A DNA stretch of 34,954 nucleotides, taken from JANOGU01 sp031406135 (GTDB lineage Bacteria > Pseudomonadota > Alphaproteobacteria > Rhodobacterales > Rhodobacteraceae). The translations under genes and the position numbers were made by a program. Location: positions 1 to 34,954 of the forward strand of contig JANOGU010000133.1 in assembly GCA_031406135.1 (NCBI GenBank), written 5' to 3'. The notes beneath the pieces are model-generated. The model saw only the letters and a program-made list of their open reading frames with translations, was not told the origin of the DNA and made no database searches. Shown one piece after another: positions 23,229 to 30,403 of the stretch (position 1 is the first letter of the stretch; each line of letters begins with the position of its first letter).

Positions 23229-25265
23229 ATGTCCGCCGACCCGCTGCTGCAACCCTACCGGCTGAAGCACCTGGTACTGCGCAACCGGATCATGTCCACG
23301 TCGCATGAGCCGGCCTATTCCGACGACGGCCTGCCGAAGGACCGCTACCGTCTCTACCATGTAGAGAAGGCGAAGGGCGGCATCGCGCTGACGATGACCG
23401 CGGGGTCGGCCATCGTCTCTGCCGACAGCCCGGCCGCCTTTGGCAACCTGCACGCCTACCGCGACGAGGTCGTGCCCTGGCTGAAGCGGCTGGCCGACGA
23501 CGTCCATGCCGAGGGCGCGGCGGTGATGATCCAGCTCACCCATCTCGGGCGGCGGACCGGGTGGAACAGGGCGGACTGGCTGCCGGTGCTGGCGGCCTCG
23601 CCGGTCAGGGAGCCGGCGCACCGGGCGTTTCCAAAGGAGGCGGAGGGTTGGGACCTCGACCGCATCGTCGCCGACTACGCGGCGGCGGCGCAGCGGATGC
23701 AGGCGGCCGGGCTGGACGGGATCGAGTTCGAATCCTACGGCCATCTGATGGACGGCTTCTGGTCGCCCGCGACCAACCGGCGGACGGACGACTACGGCGG
23801 CAGTCTGGACAATCGCCTGCGGTTCACCTGGCGGGTGCTGGATGCGGTGCGGGCGGCCTGCGGACCGGAGTTCATCGTCGGCATCCGGATGGTGACCGAC
23901 GAGATGTGGGACGAGGGATTCGGGCCGGACGAGGGCAAGGAGATCGCCCGGCGGCTGGCGGGTTCGGGCAAGATCGACTTCCTGAACCTGATCCGCGGCC
24001 ATATCGTCAGCGATGCGGCGCTGACCACGGTGATTCCGATCCAGGGCATGGCGTCCGCGCCGCATCTCGATTTCGCGGGCGAGGTGCGGGCCGAGACCGG
24101 GTTTCCGGTGTTCCATGCCGCCCGCATCCCCGATGTGGCCACCGCTCGCCACGCCATCGCCAGCGGCAAGCTCGACATGGTGGGGATGACCCGGGCGCAT
24201 ATGGCCGACCCGCATATCGCCCGGAAGGTGATCGCCCGGCAGGAGGACCGCATCCGCCCCTGCGTCGGGGCGACCTACTGCCTGGACCGCATCTACGAGG
24301 GCGGCGAGGCGCTGTGCATCCACAACGCCGCCACCGGGCGCGAGGCGACCATCCCGCACGACCCGGGCCGGTCGCCCGCGCCGAAGCGGGCGGTCATCGT
24401 CGGCGCCGGGCCCGCGGGGCTGGAGGCGGCGCGGATCGCCGCCGAACGCGGCCATCGGGTCACGGTAATGGAAGCCACCGGCAGGGCGGGGGGGCAGGTC
24501 AACCTGCTGACCCAGAACCCGCGCCGGAAAGAGATGATCGGCATCGTGGACTGGCGGCTGGCCGAGTTCGCCCGTCTGGGCGTCGAGGTCCGCTATGACG
24601 TCTGGGCCGAGGCGGAGGATGTGCTTGCGCTGGCGCCGGACGTGGTCGTGATCGCCACCGGCGGGCTGCCGCAGTCCCCGCCGCTGAAGGCCGGGGCCGG
24701 CCTCGTCACCTCCTCCTGGGACATCATCTCGGGCGCCATCAAGCCAGGGGCCGAGGTGCTGGTCTATGACGACGGCGGCGCGCATCCGGGGATGACGGCG
24801 GCGGAGATCGTGGCGCGGGCGGGGTCGCGGACCGAACTGGTCAGCCCCGAACGCTTCTTCGCTCCCGACATGGGCGGGATGAACCATGTGCCCTACATGC
24901 GCGCCTTCCACGAGACCGGCACGACGATCACCATCAACACGCGGCTGGCAGCGGTCCGGCGCGAGGGCAACCGGCTTGTGGCGACGCTGGCGTCCGACTA
25001 CGCCGCCGGCTGGACGGCGGAGCGCAGGGTGGACCAGGTGGTGGTGGAACACGGCACGGCGGCCAACGCCGATCTCTATTTCGCGCTGAAGCCGCTGAGC
25101 CGGAACCGCGGCGCTGTGGACTACGGCGCGCTGACCGCGGGGCGTGACCCGTTTCCAACCCGAGGCGAGGGGGCGTTCTCGCTGTACCGGATCGGCGATG
25201 CGGTGGCCGCACGCAACATCCATGCCGGCATCTACGATGCGGTGCGTTTCGGGATGCTCTGGTAG
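23229..25265 (+). CDS. TMADH/N-methylproline demethylase-like flavin oxidoreductase
   Basis: This 678-residue protein starts six bases after the MttB-family stop without a clear Shine-Dalgarno. An old-yellow-enzyme TIM barrel (1 to about 340) contains IQLTHLGRRTGWN and YGHLMDGFWSPATNRRTDDYGG, with His172 at the trimethylamine-dehydrogenase position. The Fe-S region has Cys345, Cys351 and Cys363, but Ala348 stands where TMADH has its second cysteine. An FAD/NAD domain follows (VIVGAGPAGLEAARIAAERG from 389). Relatives oxidatively demethylate dimethylamine, dimethylglycine or N-methylproline, releasing formaldehyde. Here it likely acts on the product of the MttB-family step. Substrate assignment is inference. 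Confidence 0.88.
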   Translation: MSADPLLQPYRLKHLVLRNRIMSTSHEPAYSDDGLPKDRYRLYHVEKAKGGIALTMTAGSAIVSADSPAAFGNLHAYRDEVVPWLKRLADDVHAEGAAVMIQLTHLGRRTGWNRADWLPVLAASPVREPAHRAFPKEAEGWDLDRIVADYAAAAQRMQAAGLDGIEFESYGHLMDGFWSPATNRRTDDYGGSLDNRLRFTWRVLDAVRAACGPEFIVGIRMVTDEMWDEGFGPDEGKEIARRLAGSGKIDFLNLIRGHIVSDAALTTVIPIQGMASAPHLDFAGEVRAETGFPVFHAARIPDVATARHAIASGKLDMVGMTRAHMADPHIARKVIARQEDRIRPCVGATYCLDRIYEGGEALCIHNAATGREATIPHDPGRSPAPKRAVIVGAGPAGLEAARIAAERGHRVTVMEATGRAGGQVNLLTQNPRRKEMIGIVDWRLAEFARLGVEVRYDVWAEAEDVLALAPDVVVIATGGLPQSPPLKAGAGLVTSSWDIISGAIKPGAEVLVYDDGGAHPGMTAAEIVARAGSRTELVSPERFFAPDMGGMNHVPYMRAFHETGTTITINTRLAAVRREGNRLVATLASDYAAGWTAERRVDQVVVEHGTAANADLYFALKPLSRNRGAVDYGALTAGRDPFPTRGEGAFSLYRIGDAVAARNIHAGIYDAVRFGMLW

Positions 25266-25267
25266 CC

Positions 25268-26011
25268 ATGGAGGGTTGGGCGTTCTGGGTGGCCGGGGTC
25301 GTCGCTGTGACCCTGGTGGGGATGGGCAAGGGCGGCGTGCCGCTGGTCGGCATGCTGGGCGTGCCGGTGCTGGCACTGACCATCTCGCCGGTCACCGCGG
25401 CCGGACTGCTGTTGCCGATCTACGTGCTGTCGGATGTGTTCGGGCTTTACGCCTATCGCCACGCCTGGAACCGCCGTGTCGTGGCGATCATGGCGGCGGG
25501 GATGACGGTCGGGGTCGGGATCGGCTGGGCCACGGCCAGCGTGGTGCCGGAGGCGCTGGTCACCGGGCTGGTGGGCCTGATCGGCCTGGTCTTCGCGACC
25601 TATCTGCTGACCCGCCGGGGGGAAGAACCGCCCGCGCGCCGGGCCGAGGTCGCGCCGGGGCTGTTCTGGGGCGCGGTGACCGGGTTCACCAGCTTTGTCA
25701 GCCATGCCGGCGCGCCGCCCTATCAGGTCTACACGCTGCCGCTGAAGATGGAGAAGGCGGTCTTCGCCGGCACCTCGACCATCGCCTTCGCCTATGTGAA
25801 CCTGATCAAGCTGATCCCCTACTGGGCACTGGGCCAGCTGAACCCGGCCAACTTGCAGGCGGCCGCCATGCTGGCGGTGCCGGCAGTGGCCGGCGTCTTC
25901 GCCGGCGTGGCGCTGGTGCGGCACCTGCCGGACGCGCTGTTCTTTCGCATCGTGAGCTGGGCGCTGCTGGCGATTTCGTTGCGGCTGCTGTGGCAGGCCT
26001 GGGCCGGATAG
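25268..26011 (+). CDS. TauE/SafE-family membrane permease
   Basis: This 247-residue integral membrane protein has about eight hydrophobic helices. The N-terminal MGKGGVPLVGMLGVPVLAL and the second-half repeat GAVTGFTSFVSHAGAPPYQV are the family's paired signatures. Members export sulfite or organosulfonates, or carry other small anions. It starts two bases after the oxidoreductase stop and so is in the demethylation operon. A role in moving the substrate or a by-product is possible but unproved. It ends one base short of the convergent gene. Confidence 0.88.
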   Translation: MEGWAFWVAGVVAVTLVGMGKGGVPLVGMLGVPVLALTISPVTAAGLLLPIYVLSDVFGLYAYRHAWNRRVVAIMAAGMTVGVGIGWATASVVPEALVTGLVGLIGLVFATYLLTRRGEEPPARRAEVAPGLFWGAVTGFTSFVSHAGAPPYQVYTLPLKMEKAVFAGTSTIAFAYVNLIKLIPYWALGQLNPANLQAAAMLAVPAVAGVFAGVALVRHLPDALFFRIVSWALLAISLRLLWQAWAG

Positions 26012-26012
26012 G

Positions 26013-26330
26013 TCAGGCCGGGTTACCCTTGGCCGGCAGTTCTTCTGTCACCGCCTGAAACCCCTGGCCGCTGGCCATCAGGCAGGTCACGCCCTCTGGC
26101 GTGGTGACGGCGATGGTCCAGGTGCCGGTGGTTTCGGCAGCGTAGAGTTCCATCACCGAGTTGTTGCCGGCCAGGCCAACGGCGCGTCGGGTTTCGGCGT
26201 ATTTCTCGGCCAGGTGCGCCACCACCTGTTCGCGCGGCCCGCAGGGCGGTCCGGCGCGCGCGCCCTGCGCGGCGAGGATGAGCAGGAGCCCGGCAAAGCC
26301 GAGCGAAATGGCAAAGTCCTTCTGCGTCAT
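26013..26330 (-). CDS. Small exported protein of unknown function
   Basis: This 105-residue protein begins MTQKDFAISLGFAGLLLILA with a signal peptide ending at ARA before GPPCGPREQ. The mature part has two cysteines (PPCGPRE, VTCLMASG), probably disulfide-bonded, and a helix EQVVAHLAEKYAETRRAVGL followed by a strand-rich half (TWTIAVTTPEG). The start has AAAGG eight bases upstream. It recalls small Rhodobacteraceae periplasmic hypotheticals; no function is known. It is convergent with the permease gene. Confidence 0.75.
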   Translation of the reverse strand: MTQKDFAISLGFAGLLLILAAQGARAGPPCGPREQVVAHLAEKYAETRRAVGLAGNNSVMELYAAETTGTWTIAVTTPEGVTCLMASGQGFQAVTEELPAKGNPA

Positions 26331-26553
26331 GGTCGTGCCTTTCCCGTTCCGGAGGGTTTCAGGCGCGTTCGACGCCATCCGCAACAGGGTCAGGCCAAGT
26401 CGCTGCCACGGTGTTAACGTCCCGCGCGGCTGGCGGGCGCGGTGACCGGCCTTGACGACGTGGTGCTTGACGGCGCGAATGCCGTCCTCATTCATGTCGG
26501 CACCGCGCATGTGCCGGCGGGCCGGTCGTCGGCGGCGCGGCACGGAGAACCAC

Positions 26554-27099
26554 ATGACGCTTCTGATCCTCGGACTGGTGCTCTGGACCGCCGCGCATCT
26601 GTTCAGGCGGCTGGCCCCGGCGCGGCGCGCGGCGATGGGAGACCCGGCCAAAGGTTTGGTCACGGTTGCCGTGCTGGGGTCGGTCGTGCTGATGGTGCTG
26701 GGCTACCGCGGCGCAGAGATCGTGGAGCTCTGGTACCCGCCGGCCTGGCTGCGGCACGTCAACAACCTCTTGATGCTGCTCGCGGTCTATCTCTTCGCCG
26801 CCTCGGGGGTGAAGACCGCGATCACCCGCGCCATCCGCCATCCACAGTTGACCGCGGTGAAGACCTGGGCGGTGGCGCATCTCTTGGTGAACGGCGATGC
26901 TGCTTCGGTGGTGCTGTTCGGCGGGCTGCTCGCCTGGGCCGTGGTGGCGGTGATCGCGATCAACCGGGCCGTCCCCCGCCCGGCCCCGAACCCGCCCGTG
27001 CCGGCGGGCAAGGAGATCGGCGCGGTGGTCGGTGCGGTGGTGGTGGTGCTGGCCATCGGCTGGCTGCATGCCTGGCTGGGCTATCCGGTCTTCGGCTGA
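26554..27099 (+). CDS. NnrU-family membrane protein
   Basis: This 181-residue protein has about six transmembrane helices. MTLLILGLVLWTAAHLFRRL, LYPPAWLRH-like (WYPPAWLRHVNNLLML) and the HPQLTAVKTWAVAHLLVNGD block are typical of NnrU, a family linked to nitrite/nitric oxide reduction in Rhodobacter and related to isoprenoid-ring membrane enzymes. Start ATG 26554 is preceded by ACGGAG; the frame is open further left without a start signal. No denitrification gene is adjacent, so a role in that process is not supported here. The 223 bases before it contain no gene I can support. Confidence 0.87.
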   Translation: MTLLILGLVLWTAAHLFRRLAPARRAAMGDPAKGLVTVAVLGSVVLMVLGYRGAEIVELWYPPAWLRHVNNLLMLLAVYLFAASGVKTAITRAIRHPQLTAVKTWAVAHLLVNGDAASVVLFGGLLAWAVVAVIAINRAVPRPAPNPPVPAGKEIGAVVGAVVVVLAIGWLHAWLGYPVFG

Positions 27100-27164
27100 C
27101 GGCGCGGCGGGCGCCGAAACTCTGCCCGCCCTGAAACCGTGGGACCGGCATCGAGGAGAGACCG

Positions 27165-27478
27165 ATGCCCGGCCGCGCGTTTCACCTGACCTCCACCTGC
27201 ACCGGACCGGGCGGCTGGTCTCGGCCGACCTGCCGCACCGCTGGCGGATCACGGCGGAGGGCGACCTCAACGGGCAGGGCGAATGGCGGCTGGACTGGAC
27301 GGCGGAGGGCACGCGGGCGGTCTACGACTGGCAGGTGACAGCCGACCGGCCGCTGTTCCGGCTCTTGTCGCCGCTGTTCGGCTGGCTCCTGGCCGCGAAC
27401 CACCGCTGGGCGATGACGAAGGGCGAGGCCGGGATCAGGCGGGAACTGGTGCGGCGAAGGGGGGAGGGGGTGGCGTGA
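27165..27478 (+). pseudogene. SRPBCC/polyketide-cyclase-like gene remnant, out of frame
   Basis: ATG 27165, behind GGAGAG, opens MPGRAFHLTST, which resembles the start of SRPBCC lipid-binding proteins, but that frame then loses coding character. In another frame the last 85 or so codons read ADLPHRWRITAEGDLNGQG, VYDWQVTADRPLFRLLSPL and NHRWAMTKGEAGIRREL, the C-terminal beta strands and long helix of the same family. Roughly the first half of the domain is gone and the two ends are in different frames. This is a dead gene with an internal deletion. The C-terminal match is good; the N-terminal one is short. Confidence 0.6.
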
Positions 27479-27507
27479 GCCACAGCCGCACCTTCAGTTG
27501 TCCCGGA

Positions 27508-27822
27508 TCAGCCCGGCTTGACGGAGCCAGTTTCCGGGTCAAGCGGCGTCAAGCTCAGTCGATACCCAAGCGCCCGGGTCACGCCCAGTAGCGTGGTCAG
27601 CCTCGGGTTCCCTTCCGGCGACAGCGCCTTGTGCAGCGCCTCGCGGGTCACGCCGGCCTCCTTCGCCGTCGCGGTCATCCCCCGCGCCCGCGCGACAGTG
27701 CCGATGGCGTGGGCGATGAACCCGGGGTCGCCGGTGGCAAAGGCCTCGTCCAGCAACTCCTGCTGAACCTCGGGATCGGTCAAGTATTCGGCTGGGTCGA
27801 ACACTTTCAGGTCAGCCAGCAT
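27508..27822 (-). CDS. Antitoxin, HI1420/TIGR02684-type helix-turn-helix protein
   Basis: This 104-residue protein starts at ATG 27822, which overlaps the original toxin stop. It has the family layout: FDPAEYLTDPEVQQELLDEA, GDPGFIAHAIGTVARARGMT and the helix-turn-helix TAKEAGVTREALHKALSPEG followed by NPRLTTLLGVTRALG. Members bind and neutralise the HI1419-type RelE-fold toxin encoded just upstream and repress the operon, presumably through the palindrome at 28113-28130. The ORF is complete. Because of the toxin frameshift it is also readable as the C-terminal half of a 200-residue fusion. Confidence 0.9.
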   Translation of the reverse strand: MLADLKVFDPAEYLTDPEVQQELLDEAFATGDPGFIAHAIGTVARARGMTATAKEAGVTREALHKALSPEGNPRLTTLLGVTRALGYRLSLTPLDPETGSVKPG

Positions 27823-28110
27823 ATCTGGGCTCCTTTGCCAGTGCTTTCGCACGCGCGATGTCCCGCTCCTGCGAAGACTTGTCCCCGCCGCAAAGCAGAA
27901 GAATGACGTCATGCCGCGCCGGACACAGTAGAGGCGGTATCCAGGCCCGTAGTTGATCCGCAGCTCCGCAACACCGTCGAAGTACTTGGCATCACCCATA
28001 TGGCCGGCCTGCACGAAAAAGAGCCGCTTGGCGATTCGCTGCCTTGCCCGGTCATCGCGCAGACGTTCGTACCATCGCGTGAACTCCTCCGTTTCGCGAA
28101 GTTCGAACAT
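27812..28110 (-). pseudogene. Toxin, HI1419/RelE-HigB fold, with a single-base frameshift
   Basis: The N-terminal two thirds read MFELRETEEFTRWYERLRDD to ELRINYGPGYRLYCVRRGMT, typical of the Gp49/HigB RNase toxin family. In that frame the rest is nonsense. One frame over, the sequence continues VILLLCGGDKSSQERDIARA and KALAKEPRYAG before a TGA at 27812-27814, exactly the conserved toxin C-terminus. One base is missing near 27905-27910 (after the codons for MT). As sequenced, the toxin loses its C-terminal strand and catalytic region and runs in frame into the antitoxin. This may be an inactivating mutation, a sequencing error or, less likely, recoding. Confidence 0.82.
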
Positions 28111-28112
28111 GG

Positions 28113-28146
28113 CGTGAACTATAGTTCACGTCCGCCCCGAATGCAA
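28113..28146 (-). promoter_or_regulatory. Toxin-antitoxin promoter and operator, probably leaderless
   Basis: CGTGAACTATAGTTCACG at 28113-28130 is a perfect 18-base palindrome ending three bases before the toxin ATG. Leftward, TTGCAT (28146-28141), 17 bases and TATAGT (28123-28118) form a good sigma-70 promoter whose start point would fall at or next to the ATG at 28110. The mRNA would then be leaderless. The palindrome covers the -10 box, as expected of an autorepression site. Confidence 0.75.
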
Positions 28147-28162
28147 GTGCGGCGCAAGCGCG

Positions 28163-28591
28163 CTACTTCTGGCGAATGGACTTCCCATAGGGTGTCAGAA
28201 TCACAAGCTCTTCAGGCTGAATCAAAGTTGTTCCAAGGTTCTCGCGTCTCAATGCAACAAGCAGTTTCCCAAAGACATTGTCGAAATCGGCATTCTCGAC
28301 TTTCGGCCCGGATGTGATGAGCCGGTCAAAATTGAGCAATGCCCTCATCGCAGCGTCAGACCCAACTATGGCAAAGCGTGCCTTGGCCACGAAGTAGCGG
28401 CTCAGCGCATCATCAAAGCCGTCACCGCGGAGATGAGCAACGCCCATCCCACAAACTGCTTCGGTCATCTCAACGTAGACATCAAAGTGGCGTGCTCGGA
28501 CCTGTTCAGTTCGGTCCCGCCACTTCTGGAAAACATAGAGCAAGAGACCGCCAATCAAGCCAAGAATTGCAGTTAGCAGAAGCTCTTGCAT
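28163..28591 (-). CDS. Single-pass membrane protein of unknown function downstream of pheS
   Basis: This 142-residue protein begins MQELLLTAILGLIGGLLLYV, one N-terminal membrane helix, followed by a charged helical cytoplasmic region (FQKWRDRTEQVRARHFDVYV) and a soluble domain. This layout is seen in many small accessory proteins of unknown function. Its ATG overlaps the pheS stop by one base (TGATG). Base composition is visibly less GC-rich than its neighbours. With the adjacent toxin-antitoxin pair it looks like an accessory insertion after pheS. The family is not recognised. Confidence 0.7.
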   Translation of the reverse strand: MQELLLTAILGLIGGLLLYVFQKWRDRTEQVRARHFDVYVEMTEAVCGMGVAHLRGDGFDDALSRYFVAKARFAIVGSDAAMRALLNFDRLITSGPKVENADFDNVFGKLLVALRRENLGTTLIQPEELVILTPYGKSIRQK

Positions 28592-29673
28592 CACGCCGAC
28601 AACCCCCCCGCCAGATCCGGCCGGTCGAGCGCGGCAAAGCCGTAGTGGCGCAGCCAGCGCAGGTCGGACTCGAAGAAGGCGCGCAGGTCGGGGATGCCGT
28701 ATTTCAGCATGGCGATGCGGTCGATGCCCATGCCGAAGGCGAAGCCCTGCCACTGCTCGGGGTCCACCCCGGCCGCCGCCAGCACCTTGGGGTGGACCAT
28801 GCCGGAGCCGAGAATCTCCATCCACTTCTCGCCCTCGCCGATGCGGAGCTGGCCGCCGACGGATGAATAGCGGATGTCGACCTCGGCCGAGGGCTCGGTG
28901 AAGGGGAAATGCGAGGCACGGAAGCGCAGTTCGACCGACGGCACCTCAAAGAAGGCGCGGCAGAACTCCTCCAGGCACCACTTCAGGTTGGCCATGGTGA
29001 TGTCGCGGTCGATCGCCAGGCCCTCGACCTGGTGGAACATCGGCGTGTGCGTCTGGTCCATGTCCATGCGGTAGACGCGGCCCGGGGCGATGACGCGGAT
29101 CGGCGCGCCCTGGGCCTGCAGTGCGCGGATCTGCACCGGCGAGGTATGCGTGCGCAGGACATGCGGGGGGCGGTCGTCGCCCGCGGCGCGGGCCATGAAG
29201 AAGGTGTCATGCTCCTGTCGCGCCGGATGTTCGGGCGGGATGTTGAGCGCGTCGAAGTTGTACCAGTCGCTTTCGACCTGCGGGCCTTCGGCAACCGAAA
29301 ACCCCATGTCGGCGAAGATCGCGGTCAGTTCCTCCAATACCTGAGAGACGGGATGGATGGTGCCCATCCGGCGGGGCCGGGCGGGCAGCGTCACGTCCAG
29401 CCATTCCGCCTTCAGCCGCTCATCCAGCGCCGCATCCGTCAGCCCCGCCTTGCGGGCGCGCAGCGCGGCGTCGATCTCGTCCTTGAGTGCGTTGAGGCTT
29501 GCCCCGGCGGCCCTGCGCGCCTCGGGCTCGATCTTTCCCAGCGTCGCCATCTGCGCGCTGATCTCGCCCTTCTTGCCCAGCGCGGCGATCCGTACCGCCT
29601 CCAGCGCGGTCTCGTCTGCGGCCGCGGCGATGGCGCCGAGCCAGCGGGATTTCAGCGTGTCGAGCCCGTCCAT
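28591..29673 (-). CDS. pheS: Phenylalanine-tRNA ligase alpha subunit
   Basis: This 360-residue class II aminoacyl-tRNA synthetase subunit starts at ATG 29673, with AGGAG seven bases upstream. An N-terminal coiled-coil (residues 1 to about 90) that binds tRNA is followed by the catalytic core: MGTIHPVSQVLEEL, ESDWYNFDALNIPPEHPARQ (motif 1 region), GRVYRMDMDQTHTPMFHQVE (motif 2) and FGMGIDRIAMLKYGI (motif 3). All motifs are intact and the length is normal. pheT is not within the following 28 kb on this strand, so the subunit genes are separated. Confidence 0.97.
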   Translation of the reverse strand: MDGLDTLKSRWLGAIAAAADETALEAVRIAALGKKGEISAQMATLGKIEPEARRAAGASLNALKDEIDAALRARKAGLTDAALDERLKAEWLDVTLPARPRRMGTIHPVSQVLEELTAIFADMGFSVAEGPQVESDWYNFDALNIPPEHPARQEHDTFFMARAAGDDRPPHVLRTHTSPVQIRALQAQGAPIRVIAPGRVYRMDMDQTHTPMFHQVEGLAIDRDITMANLKWCLEEFCRAFFEVPSVELRFRASHFPFTEPSAEVDIRYSSVGGQLRIGEGEKWMEILGSGMVHPKVLAAAGVDPEQWQGFAFGMGIDRIAMLKYGIPDLRAFFESDLRWLRHYGFAALDRPDLAGGLSA

Positions 29674-29698
29674 GGCTGTCTCCTGCCGCGTCGCGGCG

Positions 29699-29789
29699 GT
29701 GCTAGCCAGACCGCCGCCGAGTTGCAAGCCGGGACTGCCGCGACAGGATGCTGGGCGGCCTTTGAGAACGCGATGCCGGCGTGCTAGCC
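29699..29789. promoter_or_regulatory. Duplicated GTGCTAGCC between divergent pheS and GYD gene
   Basis: The 9-mer occurs at 29699-29707 and 29781-29789, one near each divergent start. CTAG is rare in genomes of this kind, so the repetition may mark paired promoter or regulator sites. There is no further support. Confidence 0.25.
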
Positions 29790-29852
29790 TCGATCAGCCG
29801 CTGCGCCGCGCGCGGGGCCGATCGCCGGATTCGCGTCAGAGGAGGACTAGCC

Positions 29853-30185
29853 ATGCCGTTCTACATGTTCCAGGGCCGCTACACGGCCGAGGCCATCAAG
29901 GCCATGGTGGCCAATCCGCAGGACCGCGAAGGTCCCGCCCGGGCGCTGATCGAAGCGCTGGGCGGCAAGCTGCACCACATTTTCTTCTGCTTCGGGACCG
30001 AGGACGTCGTGGCACTCATCGAAGGGCCGGACGACACGATGATGGCGGCGGGGTCGATGGCGATCGGGGCCTCGGGCGCGTTCTCGGGCGGATCGACGAC
30101 CAAGCTGATGACGACCGCCGAGGCGATGAAGGCCATGGCCCAGGCGCAGGCCGGCATCCGGGCCTACATGCCGCCGAAAGCCTGA
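29853..30185 (+). CDS. GYD-domain protein
   Basis: This 110-residue protein starts at ATG 29853 behind GGAGGA. MPFYMFQGRYTAEAIKAMVA, the middle GGKLHHIFFCFGTEDVVAL and a Met/Ala-rich C-terminal helix (EAMKAMAQAQAGIRAYMPPK) fit the GYD family, small ferredoxin-like-fold proteins of unknown function often found as single-domain cytosolic dimers. No operon partner is evident; the next feature on the right is the hemerythrin remnant on the opposite strand. Confidence 0.85.
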   Translation: MPFYMFQGRYTAEAIKAMVANPQDREGPARALIEALGGKLHHIFFCFGTEDVVALIEGPDDTMMAAGSMAIGASGAFSGGSTTKLMTTAEAMKAMAQAQAGIRAYMPPKA

Positions 30186-30193
30186 GCGCCGGA

Positions 30194-30310
30194 TCAGACC
30201 GGCCGGTCAGGGCCGCAGGCGAGGATGACCGGGGCTATCAGGCCATCCCCGTCGGTCAGGAGGACGCGCAGCGCGTCAGGCAGGCCGCGGCGGGCGGCAA
30301 CTTCGGTCAT
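30194..30310 (-). pseudogene. Miniature hemerythrin-domain (HHE) gene remnant
   Basis: This 38-codon ORF reads MTEVAARRGLPDALRVLL, like the N-terminus of Rhodobacteraceae hemerythrin-like cation-binding proteins (LPDGLRYLL). It then passes directly to DGLIAPVILACGPDRPV and a stop, like the family C-terminus (DLIIPVIL-type). The helices carrying the iron-binding His and Glu residues (roughly 140 residues) are gone. The join is in frame. It cannot bind a di-iron centre. The family call rests on short matches from memory; a chance small ORF remains possible. Confidence 0.5.
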
Positions 30311-30403
30311 CGGAAAATGCGCCGCGGGCCTGCGGGGAATCTTTCGCGAATCAGCGGGATGCGCTCAACTTGCCGCCGGCGTGCATTTTTCGGGGGGGTT
30401 CGC

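Noticed and set aside
21579..25376. A 1265-codon open frame on the minus strand opposite the MttB-family, oxidoreductase and permease genes
   Set aside because: It is antisense to three well-supported genes, has low-complexity Arg/His/Pro/Gly-rich sequence and no recognisable motifs. Long antisense frames are expected in GC-rich DNA with strong third-position bias.
26442..26553. Coding-like stretch LDDVVLDGANAVLIHVGTAH upstream of the NnrU-family gene
   Set aside because: It lacks a ribosome site and stop of its own and runs out of frame into the NnrU-family gene. I could not match it to either end of a known family, so it was not added to the remnant list.
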